Shown here piece after piece: positions 13,801 to 19,899 of a stretch of DNA of 55,993 nt. Position 1 is the first letter of the stretch, and each line of letters starts with the position of its first letter. The translations under genes and the position numbers were made by a program. This stretch comes from Tamlana sp. 2_MG-2023. Its GTDB lineage: Bacteria; Bacteroidota; Bacteroidia; Flavobacteriales; Flavobacteriaceae. The stretch is taken from contig NZ_JAUOSF010000013.1 of the NCBI RefSeq assembly GCF_030548465.1, forward strand, positions 1 through 55,993, in the 5' to 3' direction. The notes below the pieces were generated by a model that was not told where the DNA came from, did not search any database, and saw nothing but the letters and a program-made list of their open reading frames with translations.

Positions 13801-16001
13801 CAAATGGTACCATTACTGCGAGTGCTACAGGTGGATGGCCAGGAGGTTATGAATATCAGTTAGAAAAAGTAGGGGGTGCGTCGACGGCATTTAGTTCTAC
13901 ATTTACATTTCTTGGCTTAGATGCTGGAGAATACAACGTAAATGTTAAAGATTCGAGTGGTTGTATTGCAACTACAACGGTTCAACTTGATGATCCTTCA
14001 CCAATTCTATTTACCGCTACTCCGGATATGATAGTGTTGAATTGTTTTGGAGATAGTAATGCAACTATAAATGTTACTAATACTATTGGTGGTCAAGGTT
14101 CTAATTATACATATGTCTTAAATAAAATTGCACCAGTTGCCAGTCAGACAGGACCACAAACAACAACTAGTTTTACAGGATTAAGTGCAGGTACTTATAA
14201 CGTAACGGTTAGAGATGGTTGGAACTGTTCGACCACTTCAACTAATATTATAATAGATGAACCTTCAACGATATTAAGTGATTTGGTTATTGCAAGCACA
14301 CAAACTTGTCTTACAAAAACATCATTAACGCTTAGCGCTACTGGAGGAACAGGAGCTTATGAATATAGTGATGATCCAAACTTTGCAACTATTTCAGGTA
14401 GTTTTACCACATCCATTACTTTTGATGTAGATCCTGGTACGTATCAATACTACATAAGAGATGCTAATAATTGTGCGTCCGGTGTATCTAATAGATTAAG
14501 AATTGATCCTTTACCTCTGTTAAGTGTAGATATTGACGTAACAAACGCAATTATTAACTGTTATGGAGACAATACCGGTGTTATTGTTGCAAAGGCTCAA
14601 GGCGGATTAGGAAATTATACATATACATTGCAAGATGCATCAGGTACAGACATTACGCCAGTGGTTCAAAATAACCCAGGCGTATTTACAGAACTTGTAG
14701 CAGGAGATTATCAAGTGTATGTAACTAGTGGCGACTGTGTTATTACATCTAGACAAGTTAGTATTAGTCAACCAGCTGCTCCATTAACAGTGCAACACTT
14801 CGAAATAGATGTGGCATGTAGTGGTGGTGACGATGGTAGTATTGAAATTAGTGCTACAGGAGGAACAGGAATTATTAAGTATGCTATTTCACCAAGATTA
14901 AACCAATTCTTTGATTCTGGAATTTTTGAAAACCTAACCGTAGGTGTTTATCAAGCTGTTATCCAAGATGAATCTGGGTGTTTCGAAATTATAGATTTTA
15001 CAATTGGAGAACCTACTCCTGTTATTTTAACAGAAATACCAACTTCTGTAATTCCAGAAGTTTGTTCAGGAGATCTTGACGGGGCATTTAGCATAGATAT
15101 TAATGGAGGATCACTTCCATATAGTGTGACTTTAGATGATATTAATGGTAACTATACTACTGGTACAGCTACTCAAACACAGTTTGACTTTGATGGACTT
15201 GAAGGAGGTAACCATACGGTGTTTGTAGTTGATGCTCAGGGTTGTGAGTCGGAATGGGAAATTAATTTCCCAGGATCTATAAATCTAGACCCTCATGTTG
15301 CGGTTGAGTACGATTGTATAAACAATGCCTCTACAAATAGAGTGGTTGTTACGGTTGATGATAGTATTCAAGACTTAAGCCAAGTAGAATATTCATTAAA
15401 CGGCGGGCCTTATCAATCAAGTAATATATTTACAGATGTACCTGGAGGTGTCGATCAATTTGTTGATGTAAAACATGCTAATGGCTGTATTAAACAAACA
15501 CGATTATTTGATGTTGATCACATTACACAGTTAGAAGTTATCTTAGAAGATGGTGTATTAAATCAAATTGTAGTAACAGTAAGCGGTGGTGTTGAGCCTT
15601 ATGAATATTCTTTAAACGGAGGTGCATTTAGCAGCACCGATAAGTTCTTAATCTATGAGTCTGGAGACTATACAGTTACCGTAAGAGATTTCTATGGTTG
15701 TGAAGCCTCTGCAACACGCTACTTTGAGTTTATCGATGTATGTATACCTAATTACTTTACACCAAATGATGATGGTGTATTGGATGGATGGGGTCCTGGT
15801 TGTACAATCCAATATAAAGACTTAACAGTTCAAGTTTTTGATCGTTACGGTCGTAAACTTGCCACGTTAGCTGTTAATGAAACATGGGATGGAACTTATA
15901 ACGGTGAAGAATTACCTTCTGGTGATTACTGGTATGTGATTAATCTTAATGATCCACTTTATGATAAGGATTATGTTGGTCACTTTACACTTTACAGGTA
16001 G
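1851..16001 (+). CDS. Giant SprB-like repeat adhesin, T9SS type B sorting domain (4716 aa)
   Basis: Cell-surface adhesin of the SprB type. In F. johnsoniae SprB is exported by the T9SS and propelled along the cell for gliding; that role here is inferred. Order of parts: a long N-terminal export region (cleavage probably after AAGQ near residue 50); a Gly/Asn-rich N-terminal globular domain to ~405; a DUF11-like beta domain ~410-545 (LGDELKYVISIENIG); an Ig/PKD-like stretch ~580-640; then roughly 40 SprB-type repeats, counted by the recurring signature GTYTVxVxDANGC, to ~4600. A non-repeat domain interrupts the array at ~1250-1450. The C-terminus (from ~4630: CIPNYFTPNDDGVLDGW, then VFDRYGRKL, TWDGTYNGEELPSGDYWYVI) is a textbook T9SS type B (CHU_C-like) sorting domain. 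The SprF-like gene follows 35 bases later. It could be sprB itself or one of the paralogous adhesins common in the family. Confidence 0.92.
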   Translation: MKKTTFSKFTPFLCAFLSIMAKPLFVIKKWNVTFVLLFFMALIAQEAAGQVAVPFTARELAPGETSIRVKGDIELIGNSIIKGKGSTYDLPYNGGTNNNNVDAEYIDIDGDSSTFSSSSAGLNTNITCKQIIYAGLYWASAYPNGVGAGTGSSFGGTPREDDWNKIKFKLPTGGYIDLEATGDEIILDGLTADYITEEGPIKDGPIVCYKNVTSLLQGLTDADGTYTVGNLRATQGKRNGGCAGGWTLVVIYESPDLPSKFISTFDGYAVVQSSQADIDINISGFQTLPNGLPVNAKIGVASLEGDLGLGGDTFQFKASSNSNFTPLFDALNPNNNFFNSRITREGVYMTDRNPNSENSLGFDIKNIILPNNGNAVLPNDETAGTLKLTTSGDGIGPFLTTFAVDIIEPKVVLTKAVQNAAGDDIGGGVVDLGDELKYVISIENIGNDDAQGLTIRDALPINIDFNYPGDIDFVTPGITHTYDAATKEMVFTIPDHLVTKKEGPTDIDISEIIFSVKVVQSCNELSDACSNIIRNQAFATYRGVTNNTYEITEEPSYEFNESNNCILAPQATNFLADIDHCTFEEDVILCGESTEITAPDGYDSYLWSTDPNFNDSSQNLGTGQSLDITSTGTYYVRNTAIAPCQSTNKQFEVTYFGGLVGNPVAPYADEVVECGNDGSQLPNFYLCGLNDVRNIQTSLTNYESIIWEKLDETSCNAVTQENCANTDSACQWNFLSAGPNFDLKESGEYRLTIEYEGGCFNQFYFNSYTNLLNPDIVTQDIICNTKGNITVNNIPSGYEFSFDGGAYSEENSYEVSTPGIHNVKIKQEGVDVNPCVFEYNVTIDEFEPQLEVTSFNTTCYGDVNGRIKLSVNGGNNNKYRYEITEGGSNKGDSNWVADKTFEFSDLTPGTYDIKVSLEDGCIFTDTVDIIAPDDLLLSTSSSPITCENGIVSITASGGVPDYSFVDLSEPHNIQDTGLFEVDTPGIYNYRVTDANGCTADVTVDVKQIAPPTFTVAGTDLACYGDVSAQIEFDVTNANGYAIEYSIDNGASYASNAIFPNLSVGTYTTRIKYSLNGVECLSPVTDVIIDGPDDALTASAGVSELAGCGTNGEGTVRITNPQGGEPPYEYSFDNQSSWTLSNSAEVLPGTYTLYIRDSAGCIFTMTDIVLDQEPEAPVIDDDINPEYNCDGTANATVNVTNNGGSNFDYTYLLDGVENPNTTDPTTFLNVPDGNHTITVQYELLDVPTFSNLLLETFGSGDDTQSPGINTAFYCFEYQQAPPYCKGQQNIQDGDYSVTAHIESPYGDWSQPGDHTSNNVDVKGRSLVVNIGDQLPEDDVLYKKTINDIIPNQPINFELFVYNLMQSHTTKYDPNLTIALVDGLGNEISSFATGNVPKSEQWEIYPKTPITLNPGNNTTLEFLVRSTVRQTNGNDVAIDDIRVYQLPKSCIDEVEFPIVIEAEKAFNADVVSVADVTCHGASDGIITISATNFDTTNGYQYSIDNGTTWNTVTTSPFDIENLDDNGGTPYNVQIRYDATSSGCEVSIPQTISTPAEIVLNIDATPITCISNSTITATTTGGTAPYTYDLIDINTASTIDSQTNGIFTNVLEGDYTVRVTDANSCTSDSADINLSGATAPTASLVNVNYCYDATNGATLEVSASNGQPGYQYSINGSPFASDNTFNNLTPGTYTITVRDANGCEVTLPVETIEPQVHVQIQLDKVLDCSPAPDARISVNITDGYPSYEYSYSDDNGLTYSTPTSTGNSFAYLTDQPGTYIFRVTDDNDCEAFSNAVIINPISNPTATTVDVKPSCNGNANGSYEIVASGGQAPYQYSVDGGTTFTSNTSYTGLADGIYNYIVRDALGCDFSGSVTLTAPTALVATASATTLSCDSSNAEQAAVVTIDLPTTGTAPYTYSFNAGTSYSNTNTLSVYDDGTVQTINYSVKDANGCVASDSLDINPLDSPTDLDFVASDITCKPGETSSEVTITSTGGVGTLVYEILNPASATTNVTGRDTGIFTGLDSGTYVFKVTDDNGCSYTEAYTVGNVTPIALIARKDSDVLCFGDATGAIELEVSGFSSSYNYTINGGSVISGETSTVVPLGTLTAGTYTFVVEDETTGCTDSASITIGGPTSALTIDSATGTNVFCTDDTSKITVVASGGTPNYGYAAVVNGATAPTTFGTNDVVTVDTNSNANLVWDVYVEDQNGCVEFTTVTLTADPTPTVSIPSLPTNQCSATTGFTFDATATGTAPLTYSIDGGATYQSSPTFTINTPGTYTVRVKDANGCTSDSGDVNIYTPLTGSASLVKDITCELGNEDAIIGLSVSDGNPNTTAPYYSYEVSTDAGSTYTDITGSITAASEYSTGTPGTYQFRYTDANGCQFETAGITVNATTPPVIDSVSNIQTINCNGEETASIEINHSSGFGTVVYNVYNDTESRDYGTQTSGLDAGVYTITITDDKGCIDTLTHTISEPDPIDFNLTKVDITCDATVGTGGTTLGSISVENVTGGTESFEYYITNNFGDVIAGNPYGATAREDHTFTIINYGIYTVNVVDSNGCSLSKQITMASPPSDLVIDVTSFTSDCSSGGTAVVEVVSTVGSGSYEFAILESNIPPYSSSYSPSDIGTPTIKTFDNLVPGRTYTFVVYDTVTTCYYVKNADTAIAPASSMTSTVEPHHVTCKGESDGSVTFTLDGYDSSTSSVDYQIFDATNNAVAGATGGNVSVSGTPVTVTIPNPGTLSPGGYHIVFTENGTGSFDGCKSASAVFDIFESAIELDLTASSTRNENCNELGVISAVAQNGTAPYEYMVLDQSATAPDASTPGWDGASTYERSAGIYTVYVKDAYGCIKEEDVTVTKDAEPTINNVAQQCFDGNSFDITLSGTTFDTNATYAIGTGGVAGAYTTNDTFSITAAGTYDLFIKDANGCVASTTYVVETPLVLDAVITKELDCTTNPDAEITLTPSGGVSPSSYSYEVNYNGLGYSSILGTPYAATAPGTYQFRITNDQTCIAVSTVVTVDPIVYPVIDSAIASEVSCIGESDASIVVTASSGVPPYTYSIDNGLNFQGSNVFDNLPAGTYDVVVMDSKSCQSTPATQVVIADPTAVVASAVVTDGLVCGPGNVKQNALVTVSGTGGTGTYSYSFDGVNYSSTNTYNTNLSGTVNYWVKDSNGCIDVNSIVIDDITPPSDMDFTQSTVTCIVPSSIVTITSVTHGVAPYTYEILAPTGAIISNGTNNVFTGLAPDTYAFRVTDANGCYYDESFTVDPAVDINVTGTVDTDVACFGGNQGSATFTVSNVPASSSYTAILTTGAGTIATSGNTVNLTGLIAGNYTIEITDDTTGCTDTADFAITEPTDLTIDNVSATNVHCNNYFSQLTVTALGGTPSYSYAAVVTGGTPSASDYSLNGDVITVDTNNGTNLVWDVYVKDANDICIEMTTVTVDEYEAPSVTVDANAVCSISENGFEFTATNTTDLALGFGPFEYSIGTGYQSSPTFSGLTPGDYTVTIKDGNGCTADSGIITVHPAIDVKLDVVSLPTCGNNDGEILVTGSGGSGLANYSYTINPSIGTSPTVTGFTGLAASTTYTVTILDGITGCEKDATITLEAPTPVTFTTTSTETSCNGGMDGTITVDLPATNDNPIYTYTLDDGVNTPISQTSNVFYGLAEGTYNITVTSERGCELTSPQYVGQPDQIVVPDPAVVQYACNVGTNTSNYATITVAETAITGGSGNYTIFEFYRNNALVQRSTSNIYTETDLLGGTYYVMVYDDKSCEGRSIDVDINPFISIEDLTVNVNDAITCTTLEEITVSVTPNGGTPNLEYTVVEIESDGTPVFGGYSESNTTGVFAGAEGLHIANYLVTVENTDTNCILRKYHYVSDPNTFDLTIDNVVNITCFGANDGAVNVEFIDLTPTDDSGPFSYEVTDALGTVVSNGTTLNSGPETLFGLESGTYTITATLDNRPNCEVSKAFTINGPTTALAALATHTDITCDLANGTITASATGGWPGGYEYQLEKVGGASTAFSSTFTFLGLDAGEYNVNVKDSSGCIATTTVQLDDPSPILFTATPDMIVLNCFGDSNATINVTNTIGGQGSNYTYVLNKIAPVASQTGPQTTTSFTGLSAGTYNVTVRDGWNCSTTSTNIIIDEPSTILSDLVIASTQTCLTKTSLTLSATGGTGAYEYSDDPNFATISGSFTTSITFDVDPGTYQYYIRDANNCASGVSNRLRIDPLPLLSVDIDVTNAIINCYGDNTGVIVAKAQGGLGNYTYTLQDASGTDITPVVQNNPGVFTELVAGDYQVYVTSGDCVITSRQVSISQPAAPLTVQHFEIDVACSGGDDGSIEISATGGTGIIKYAISPRLNQFFDSGIFENLTVGVYQAVIQDESGCFEIIDFTIGEPTPVILTEIPTSVIPEVCSGDLDGAFSIDINGGSLPYSVTLDDINGNYTTGTATQTQFDFDGLEGGNHTVFVVDAQGCESEWEINFPGSINLDPHVAVEYDCINNASTNRVVVTVDDSIQDLSQVEYSLNGGPYQSSNIFTDVPGGVDQFVDVKHANGCIKQTRLFDVDHITQLEVILEDGVLNQIVVTVSGGVEPYEYSLNGGAFSSTDKFLIYESGDYTVTVRDFYGCEASATRYFEFIDVCIPNYFTPNDDGVLDGWGPGCTIQYKDLTVQVFDRYGRKLATLAVNETWDGTYNGEELPSGDYWYVINLNDPLYDKDYVGHFTLYR

Positions 16002-16036
16002 AATAATTAGTAGCAATAACCGCTGAATTAAAAATT

Positions 16037-17017
16037 ATGCAAATAAGAAAATTTATCATATATCTAGTACTCATGGTCGTAGTGAAAAGTTATGGCCAAG
16101 AGTTGAACTTACCTGTATTTACACAGTACTTAGCAGATAATCCTTTTGTTATTTCTCCAACATATGCGGGTATTGGAGATAATGTAAAACTAAGGTTTAA
16201 TGGTTTAACTCAATGGGTAGGGTTGGAGAATGCACCAGACAACCAAGCGTTTTATGGTGATGTTAGAATTGCTGATAGAACAGGTGTTGGTTTGTCTTTA
16301 TATAATGATAGGAACGGAAATACACTTCAGTCAGGTTTAAAAGTATCCTTTGCACACCATATTATTTTAGATTATTATTCTAAGCAATACCTTTCTTTTG
16401 GACTTTCATACAACATGAACAGTTTTAAAATTAATATAGATAATTTTGATGGTGGCTTTGAAAATCCAATTTTAGATGCGTTTGTTACAGACGATAGACG
16501 TACCACTAATCATAACTTTGATGTCGGATTACTATATCGAAATAAAGGGTATTTTTTAAGTTTCAATGCTAATAATATTTTACCTAAAGATATTGATGAG
16601 GCGATTAGAACTTTAGAACCGAGCTTGCTACTTAATTATCAGATTTACTCGGGTATTACTCTAGGTAAAAAATATGGAAGAATAGAGTATGAGCCTTCTG
16701 TATATTATCAAATGTTTAGTTCAGATAAGCGTTCTAGTACAGATATTAACTTTAAAATAAGAAGTTATAACAGAAGGGAAGACTATATCTGGGGAGGTGT
16801 GTCATACCGTTTCTTAAATGATCAATTCTTAAAACCACTAAGTATAGGGCCAATGGCTGGTTTCCAAAAAGGCATGTTTTACTTTGCTTATGCCTATCAA
16901 GTTACCACAAATGATATTGGTGCCTATAACTCTGGAACCCACCTAGTAACTGTAGGGATAAACTTTTTACAAGGTATTAGTAATTGTCCCTGCACACAGA
17001 GTCCAATACATAATTAG
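16037..17017 (+). CDS. PorP/SprF-family T9SS-associated outer-membrane protein
   Basis: A 326-residue protein with a signal peptide (MQIRKFIIYLVLMVVVKSYG, then QE) and the PorP/SprF family pattern: an N-terminal LPVFTQYLADNPFVISPTYAG segment, a middle with alternating beta strands, and family length of about 300-340 residues. Members are outer-membrane beta-barrel proteins; SprF is needed for SprB to reach the cell surface, and PorP proteins act with the T9SS on type B cargo. The start is 35 bases after the adhesin stop on the same strand, with no terminator between, so the two are very likely co-transcribed and this protein probably serves that adhesin. The C-terminus carries a Cys pair (NCPCTQ). 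Confidence 0.92.
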   Translation: MQIRKFIIYLVLMVVVKSYGQELNLPVFTQYLADNPFVISPTYAGIGDNVKLRFNGLTQWVGLENAPDNQAFYGDVRIADRTGVGLSLYNDRNGNTLQSGLKVSFAHHIILDYYSKQYLSFGLSYNMNSFKINIDNFDGGFENPILDAFVTDDRRTTNHNFDVGLLYRNKGYFLSFNANNILPKDIDEAIRTLEPSLLLNYQIYSGITLGKKYGRIEYEPSVYYQMFSSDKRSSTDINFKIRSYNRREDYIWGGVSYRFLNDQFLKPLSIGPMAGFQKGMFYFAYAYQVTTNDIGAYNSGTHLVTVGINFLQGISNCPCTQSPIHN

Positions 17018-17080
17018 ACTTTTTTATAACAAATTTCAAAGTTTAGTTATTATAATAAAAACGCTATAATAGTTTAAACT

Positions 17081-17125
17081 AAAAAAAGTTGGTTATTTAC
17101 GTATATGTAATAACCAACTTTTTTT
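17081..17125. terminator. Bidirectional terminator between the SprF-like and DUF4190-like genes
   Basis: Long perfect inverted repeat: A-tract + GTTGGTTATT (17081-17097) pairs with AATAACCAAC + T-tract (17109-17125). It is followed by T on the plus strand and preceded by A, so it can end transcription from both converging genes. Confidence 0.88.
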
Positions 17126-17143
17126 AATAGTAATACTAGGATG

Positions 17144-17476
17144 TTATTCGCCTAATAATTCTTGCATTTTTTCTCGCATTAAATCTTCATCTTGTAAAGC
17201 TTCCATTCCGAAATAAGAAACCATCCAAGCTATAAATGCCATAAAAAGTATACCTAAAACAACTCCAATAATAGCTAATATTTTTCCAACTTTTACATTT
17301 TGATAACCTGTATACATTTCAGGGTTTTCAGCATATATTTTAGAGGCCTTGCTAGCTAAAATGATCGCTACTACACCAAGAATGATGCTTATAAAGCCAT
17401 AACAGCCGCAAAAAGGTATTGAAAGAATCCCAAAGACTAAGATGAGTGTTGAGTTTGGTAATTTTTGTTGTTCCAT
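17144..17476 (-). CDS. Small DUF4190-like ('CCC motif' type) membrane protein
   Basis: 110 residues with two or three hydrophobic segments: TLILVFGILSIPFCGCYGF, ISIILGVVAIILA, and VGKILAIIGVVLGILFMAFI. The arrangement (short polar N-terminus, Cys-rich turn after the first segment, a polar loop with a Tyr, a second membrane pair) is that of the DUF4190/'CCC motif membrane protein' group of Flavobacteriia, although the motif reads CGC here. Function unknown. It ends with an acidic tail (MREKMQELLGE). Ten bases separate it from the upstream DUF2752 gene on the same strand, so the two form an operon, as such genes often do in this group. Confidence 0.75.
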   Translation of the reverse strand: MEQQKLPNSTLILVFGILSIPFCGCYGFISIILGVVAIILASKASKIYAENPEMYTGYQNVKVGKILAIIGVVLGILFMAFIAWMVSYFGMEALQDEDLMREKMQELLGE

Positions 17477-17486
17477 AGTGTAATAT

Positions 17487-17771
17487 TTAGTGATTTATAA
17501 AGGTTTTTATGATAAAGCTGGTAACGATAATAAAACCATTAAGTAAAGCTAATGTATTTATTATTTTGTTTCCAAACTTTAAGTTTTTAAAGGCATGAAT
17601 TCCAATCATACCAAATAATAGGATAAGTGTATAAATGGCCGGATACATTTTAAATGCAGCAATAAATTCACCCTCCAGGATAAAAGCGAGAGCTCTTTGT
17701 ATACCACAGCCAAAGCATTCAAAACCTAAATACTTCTTATTTAAACAAGGTAGCATGTACTCTTCCATCAT
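17487..17771 (-). CDS. DUF2752 family membrane protein
   Basis: 94 residues. The N-terminus has the DUF2752 Cys-rich signature (MLPCLNKKYLGFECFGCGIQRA), followed by two transmembrane segments (YPAIYTLILLFGMIGIHAF; TLALLNGFIIVTSFII). The FECFGCGxxRA motif and the membrane pair are the features that define the family; its biochemical role is unknown. It is the first gene of a two-gene unit with the DUF4190-like gene. Two consecutive Met codons (MMEE) make the exact start uncertain by one residue. Confidence 0.82.
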   Translation of the reverse strand: MMEEYMLPCLNKKYLGFECFGCGIQRALAFILEGEFIAAFKMYPAIYTLILLFGMIGIHAFKNLKFGNKIINTLALLNGFIIVTSFIIKTFINH

Positions 17772-18121
17772 GATAATTCGTAAACTAACTAATAGCTAAA
17801 ATAATAAAAGATCATTAATGATTGTAGGAATCTGGGATTAACAATTTTAATAACCCCAATTCAATTAATATATTGGCAAAATCAATAGCGTATTATCATT
17901 ATTCAATTATATATAAATTTTCAATAACCTATGAGGTTCGTCGATAGTTTAAATTACTTAACCTTTACAGGAATGACAAAATACAAATTAGGTAGGCTTT
18001 CGTACATTCAGATATTTCAATAAAATTTCCACACAATTAAACGCATAAACAAATCATTAGATAAACAGGAAACAATCCTAAATTTTCCCGTAATTTGTAT
18101 CTGATTAATCTTCAATAAAGC
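17772..18121. other. 350-base divergent intergenic region
   Basis: No gene seen. It separates the minus-strand DUF2752 gene from the plus-strand small membrane protein, so it should hold two promoters. A perfect 12-bp palindrome ATCATTAATGAT lies at 17811-17822, about 40 bases before the DUF2752 start, and could be an operator. On the plus side a weak match TAATTTG lies about 30 bases before the 18122 ATG. Nothing else stands out. Confidence 0.45.
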
Positions 18122-18319
18122 ATGAAATATTTAAACTATATTTTAATAGCAGTAGGCGCTTTTGTTGCGATGTATGCAAAAACCAATGCTGAACAAAACC
18201 AATATGTATTAATAGGAGGTATTGTGGTACTCATGATTGGTATTTATAGGGTTGCGAAAACGGTACCTAGTAAAACGGAGAGAGAAGAAGTTGAAAATAA
18301 TGACGATGAAGCTTTATGA
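18122..18319 (+). CDS. Small two-helix membrane protein, unknown function
   Basis: 65 residues: two hydrophobic helices (YLNYILIAVGAFVAMYA and YVLIGGIVVLMIGIYRV) joined by a short Asn/Gln-rich loop, then a charged, acidic C-terminal tail. I do not recognise a named family beyond similar short membrane proteins in Flavobacteriia. Its stop codon overlaps the start of the Smr-domain gene (ATGA, 18316-18319), which argues that it is real and translationally coupled to that gene. Confidence 0.7.
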   Translation: MKYLNYILIAVGAFVAMYAKTNAEQNQYVLIGGIVVLMIGIYRVAKTVPSKTEREEVENNDDEAL

Positions 18320-18876
18320 ATTTCAAATTAGGTGATTTCGTATTGGTGCTCGATGAAGATTTATCAGGAACCATTACAAATATAAAAGGGGATACCATTT
18401 CTATAGAAACAGAAGATGGTTTTTTGTTAGACTTTCAAAGTTTTGAGCTGGTTAAAAATGAAAAAGAAGCCTCTTTAAAAGGTTTATTTTCAAAATCAAG
18501 TATTAGTGCGGTAATTTCAGAAAAAGAACAACCTAAGCGTAAACAACAAGTAAATAAGCGTGCTAAAGACAGATATGAACCTACAATGGAAGTAGATTTA
18601 CATATTCATCATTTAGTAAAATCATCTCGCGGTATGAGTAATTTTGACATGCTTACATTGCAACTTGATACAGCCAGACATAAATTAGATTTCGCGATTT
18701 CAAAACGTATTCAGAAAATTGTATTTATTCACGGGGTAGGTGAGGGCGTGCTTAAAACAGAACTGGAGTACTTATTTGGACGTTACAACAATGTAAAATA
18801 TTACGATGCTAATTACCAAAAATATGGTTTAGGAGCTACCGAAGTTTACATTTTTCAGAATGTAGCTTCAAATTAA
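18316..18876 (+). CDS. Smr/MutS2 C-terminal domain protein (with DUF2027-type N-terminus)
   Basis: 186 residues. The N-terminal ~55 residues (FKLGDFVLVLDEDLSGTIT ... DGFLLDF) form a small beta domain typical of the DUF2027/Smr proteins of Bacteroidota. Residues ~93-182 are an Smr domain: the VDLHIHHL entry strand, ARHKLDFAISKRIQKIVFIHGVGEGVLKTEL with the HGxGxGxLK core, and a final GLGATEVYIF strand. Smr domains are nucleic-acid nicking endonucleases or, in ribosome rescue, RNA cleavage factors; this stand-alone form is not assigned a specific job. The 4-base overlap with the upstream membrane-protein gene indicates an operon. Its stop overlaps that of the convergent lipoprotein gene. Confidence 0.88.
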   Translation: MNFKLGDFVLVLDEDLSGTITNIKGDTISIETEDGFLLDFQSFELVKNEKEASLKGLFSKSSISAVISEKEQPKRKQQVNKRAKDRYEPTMEVDLHIHHLVKSSRGMSNFDMLTLQLDTARHKLDFAISKRIQKIVFIHGVGEGVLKTELEYLFGRYNNVKYYDANYQKYGLGATEVYIFQNVASN

Positions 18877-19790
18877 TTAAATACTGGAGCTCCTATAACG
18901 ACTTTTGTAAGTGTACTGTTTTCTAATTCACCAAAATCAACTTCATCAGCCGATAAAATTTCAATATCAATGTTTCGTAAAACTGTAGTAACCTTGTAAT
19001 ATTGTCTATATGCATGTCCTCTATAACCTGTGGCAGGAACGGTTGTAGCCACTTGCGGATTTAAATAATCGGGACCAACAACATTATTGGTAATATCGTT
19101 TGCAGGATTAAAATCTTGAGAATCATTTTCTTCATCTCTTGTTAGAACACCATCACCATCATCATCAGCATCTAAATAATCAGGGATACCATCGCCATCG
19201 GTATCTTGAGCATCACTAAAATCACCATCACCATTAGGATCAGGGTTTTCATCAGCAGTTAAAATATTATCGCCATCATCATCAGAATCAATATAATTAG
19301 GTATGCCATCACTATCTGTATCATCATCAGTTAGGTCGCCATTTCCGTTAACATCTTCTAAGTCTGAAGGGATACCATCATCATCTACTTCAGTTAAAAC
19401 TGTTTTAATATCTGCAAAACCACTAGTACTTTCAATATCCTGGATGATTTTTATATCGGCGCTGGGTACGTCGCTGCAAAATAAATCACTTGGTAGTGAC
19501 TCATTACTATAGGTTCTATAGTTAAATGGATTAGTAGCACTTATGGTATATGTATTTTCAAAAATACCATCGGCATCAACTGTTAATATATCATCTAATG
19601 TGACACCAGTTAATTTTAAAGATAACGATTCTGAAGGGGCGTCTTTAGTTTTATAAAACACTAAATTGTTTACACCACAACTACTAAAAGTATCTTCAAA
19701 ATCTAATTCAACGGTTATGATGTCTCCATCATCACATGACATGTTGAATAATAAACTCAATGAAATTAAGGTAAAAAACAGTTTACGCAT
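18873..19790 (-). CDS. Putative lipoprotein with Asp-rich thrombospondin type 3-like repeats
   Basis: 305 residues from the chosen start. I use the internal Met at 19790 because it begins an export signal (MRKLFFTLISLSLLFNMSC, lipobox-like Cys at 19) and because a TATTTTTG promoter box lies between it and the longer frame's Met at 19841. The middle (~residues 135-220) has Asp/Asn/Gly calcium-loop repeats of the thrombospondin type 3 kind (DSDGIPNYIDSDDDGD, DTDGDGIPDYLDADDDGDG). The flanking parts are beta-rich and unrecognised. Probably a surface or periplasmic Ca-binding protein. It converges on the Smr gene with overlapping stop codons. Confidence 0.8.
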   Translation of the reverse strand: MRKLFFTLISLSLLFNMSCDDGDIITVELDFEDTFSSCGVNNLVFYKTKDAPSESLSLKLTGVTLDDILTVDADGIFENTYTISATNPFNYRTYSNESLPSDLFCSDVPSADIKIIQDIESTSGFADIKTVLTEVDDDGIPSDLEDVNGNGDLTDDDTDSDGIPNYIDSDDDGDNILTADENPDPNGDGDFSDAQDTDGDGIPDYLDADDDGDGVLTRDEENDSQDFNPANDITNNVVGPDYLNPQVATTVPATGYRGHAYRQYYKVTTVLRNIDIEILSADEVDFGELENSTLTKVVIGAPVFN

Positions 19791-19806
19791 GGAATCTAAT
19801 TTTAGG

Positions 19807-19814
19807 CAAAAATA
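19807..19814 (-). promoter_or_regulatory. Candidate -7 box for the lipoprotein gene
   Basis: On the minus strand this reads TATTTTTG, an exact TAnnTTTG match, 17 bases before the chosen ATG at 19790. There is no TTG at the expected upstream distance, so only the -7 half is supported. Confidence 0.4.
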
Positions 19815-19842
19815 ATGGAATTGTAAATTATAACGCATCATA

Positions 19843-19872
19843 TTGATAATAATTTTATTTCAAGTACTTTTG
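19843..19872 (+). promoter_or_regulatory. Bacteroidota-type promoter for the cysteine desulfurase gene
   Basis: TTG (19843-19845), 19 bases, then TACTTTTG (19865-19872): a full match to the TTG-N17-23-TAnnTTTG consensus. The ATG follows 27 bases later, giving a short leader of about 20 bases. Confidence 0.7.
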
Positions 19873-19899
19873 AGGTTTCAACAGAATTAAGTCAAGCAA

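Noticed and set aside
4400-15700. Periodic sequence considered as CRISPR or satellite DNA
   Set aside because: Repeats are protein-level (about 80-100 residues, variable DNA) in one long frame; no short identical repeats with spacers.
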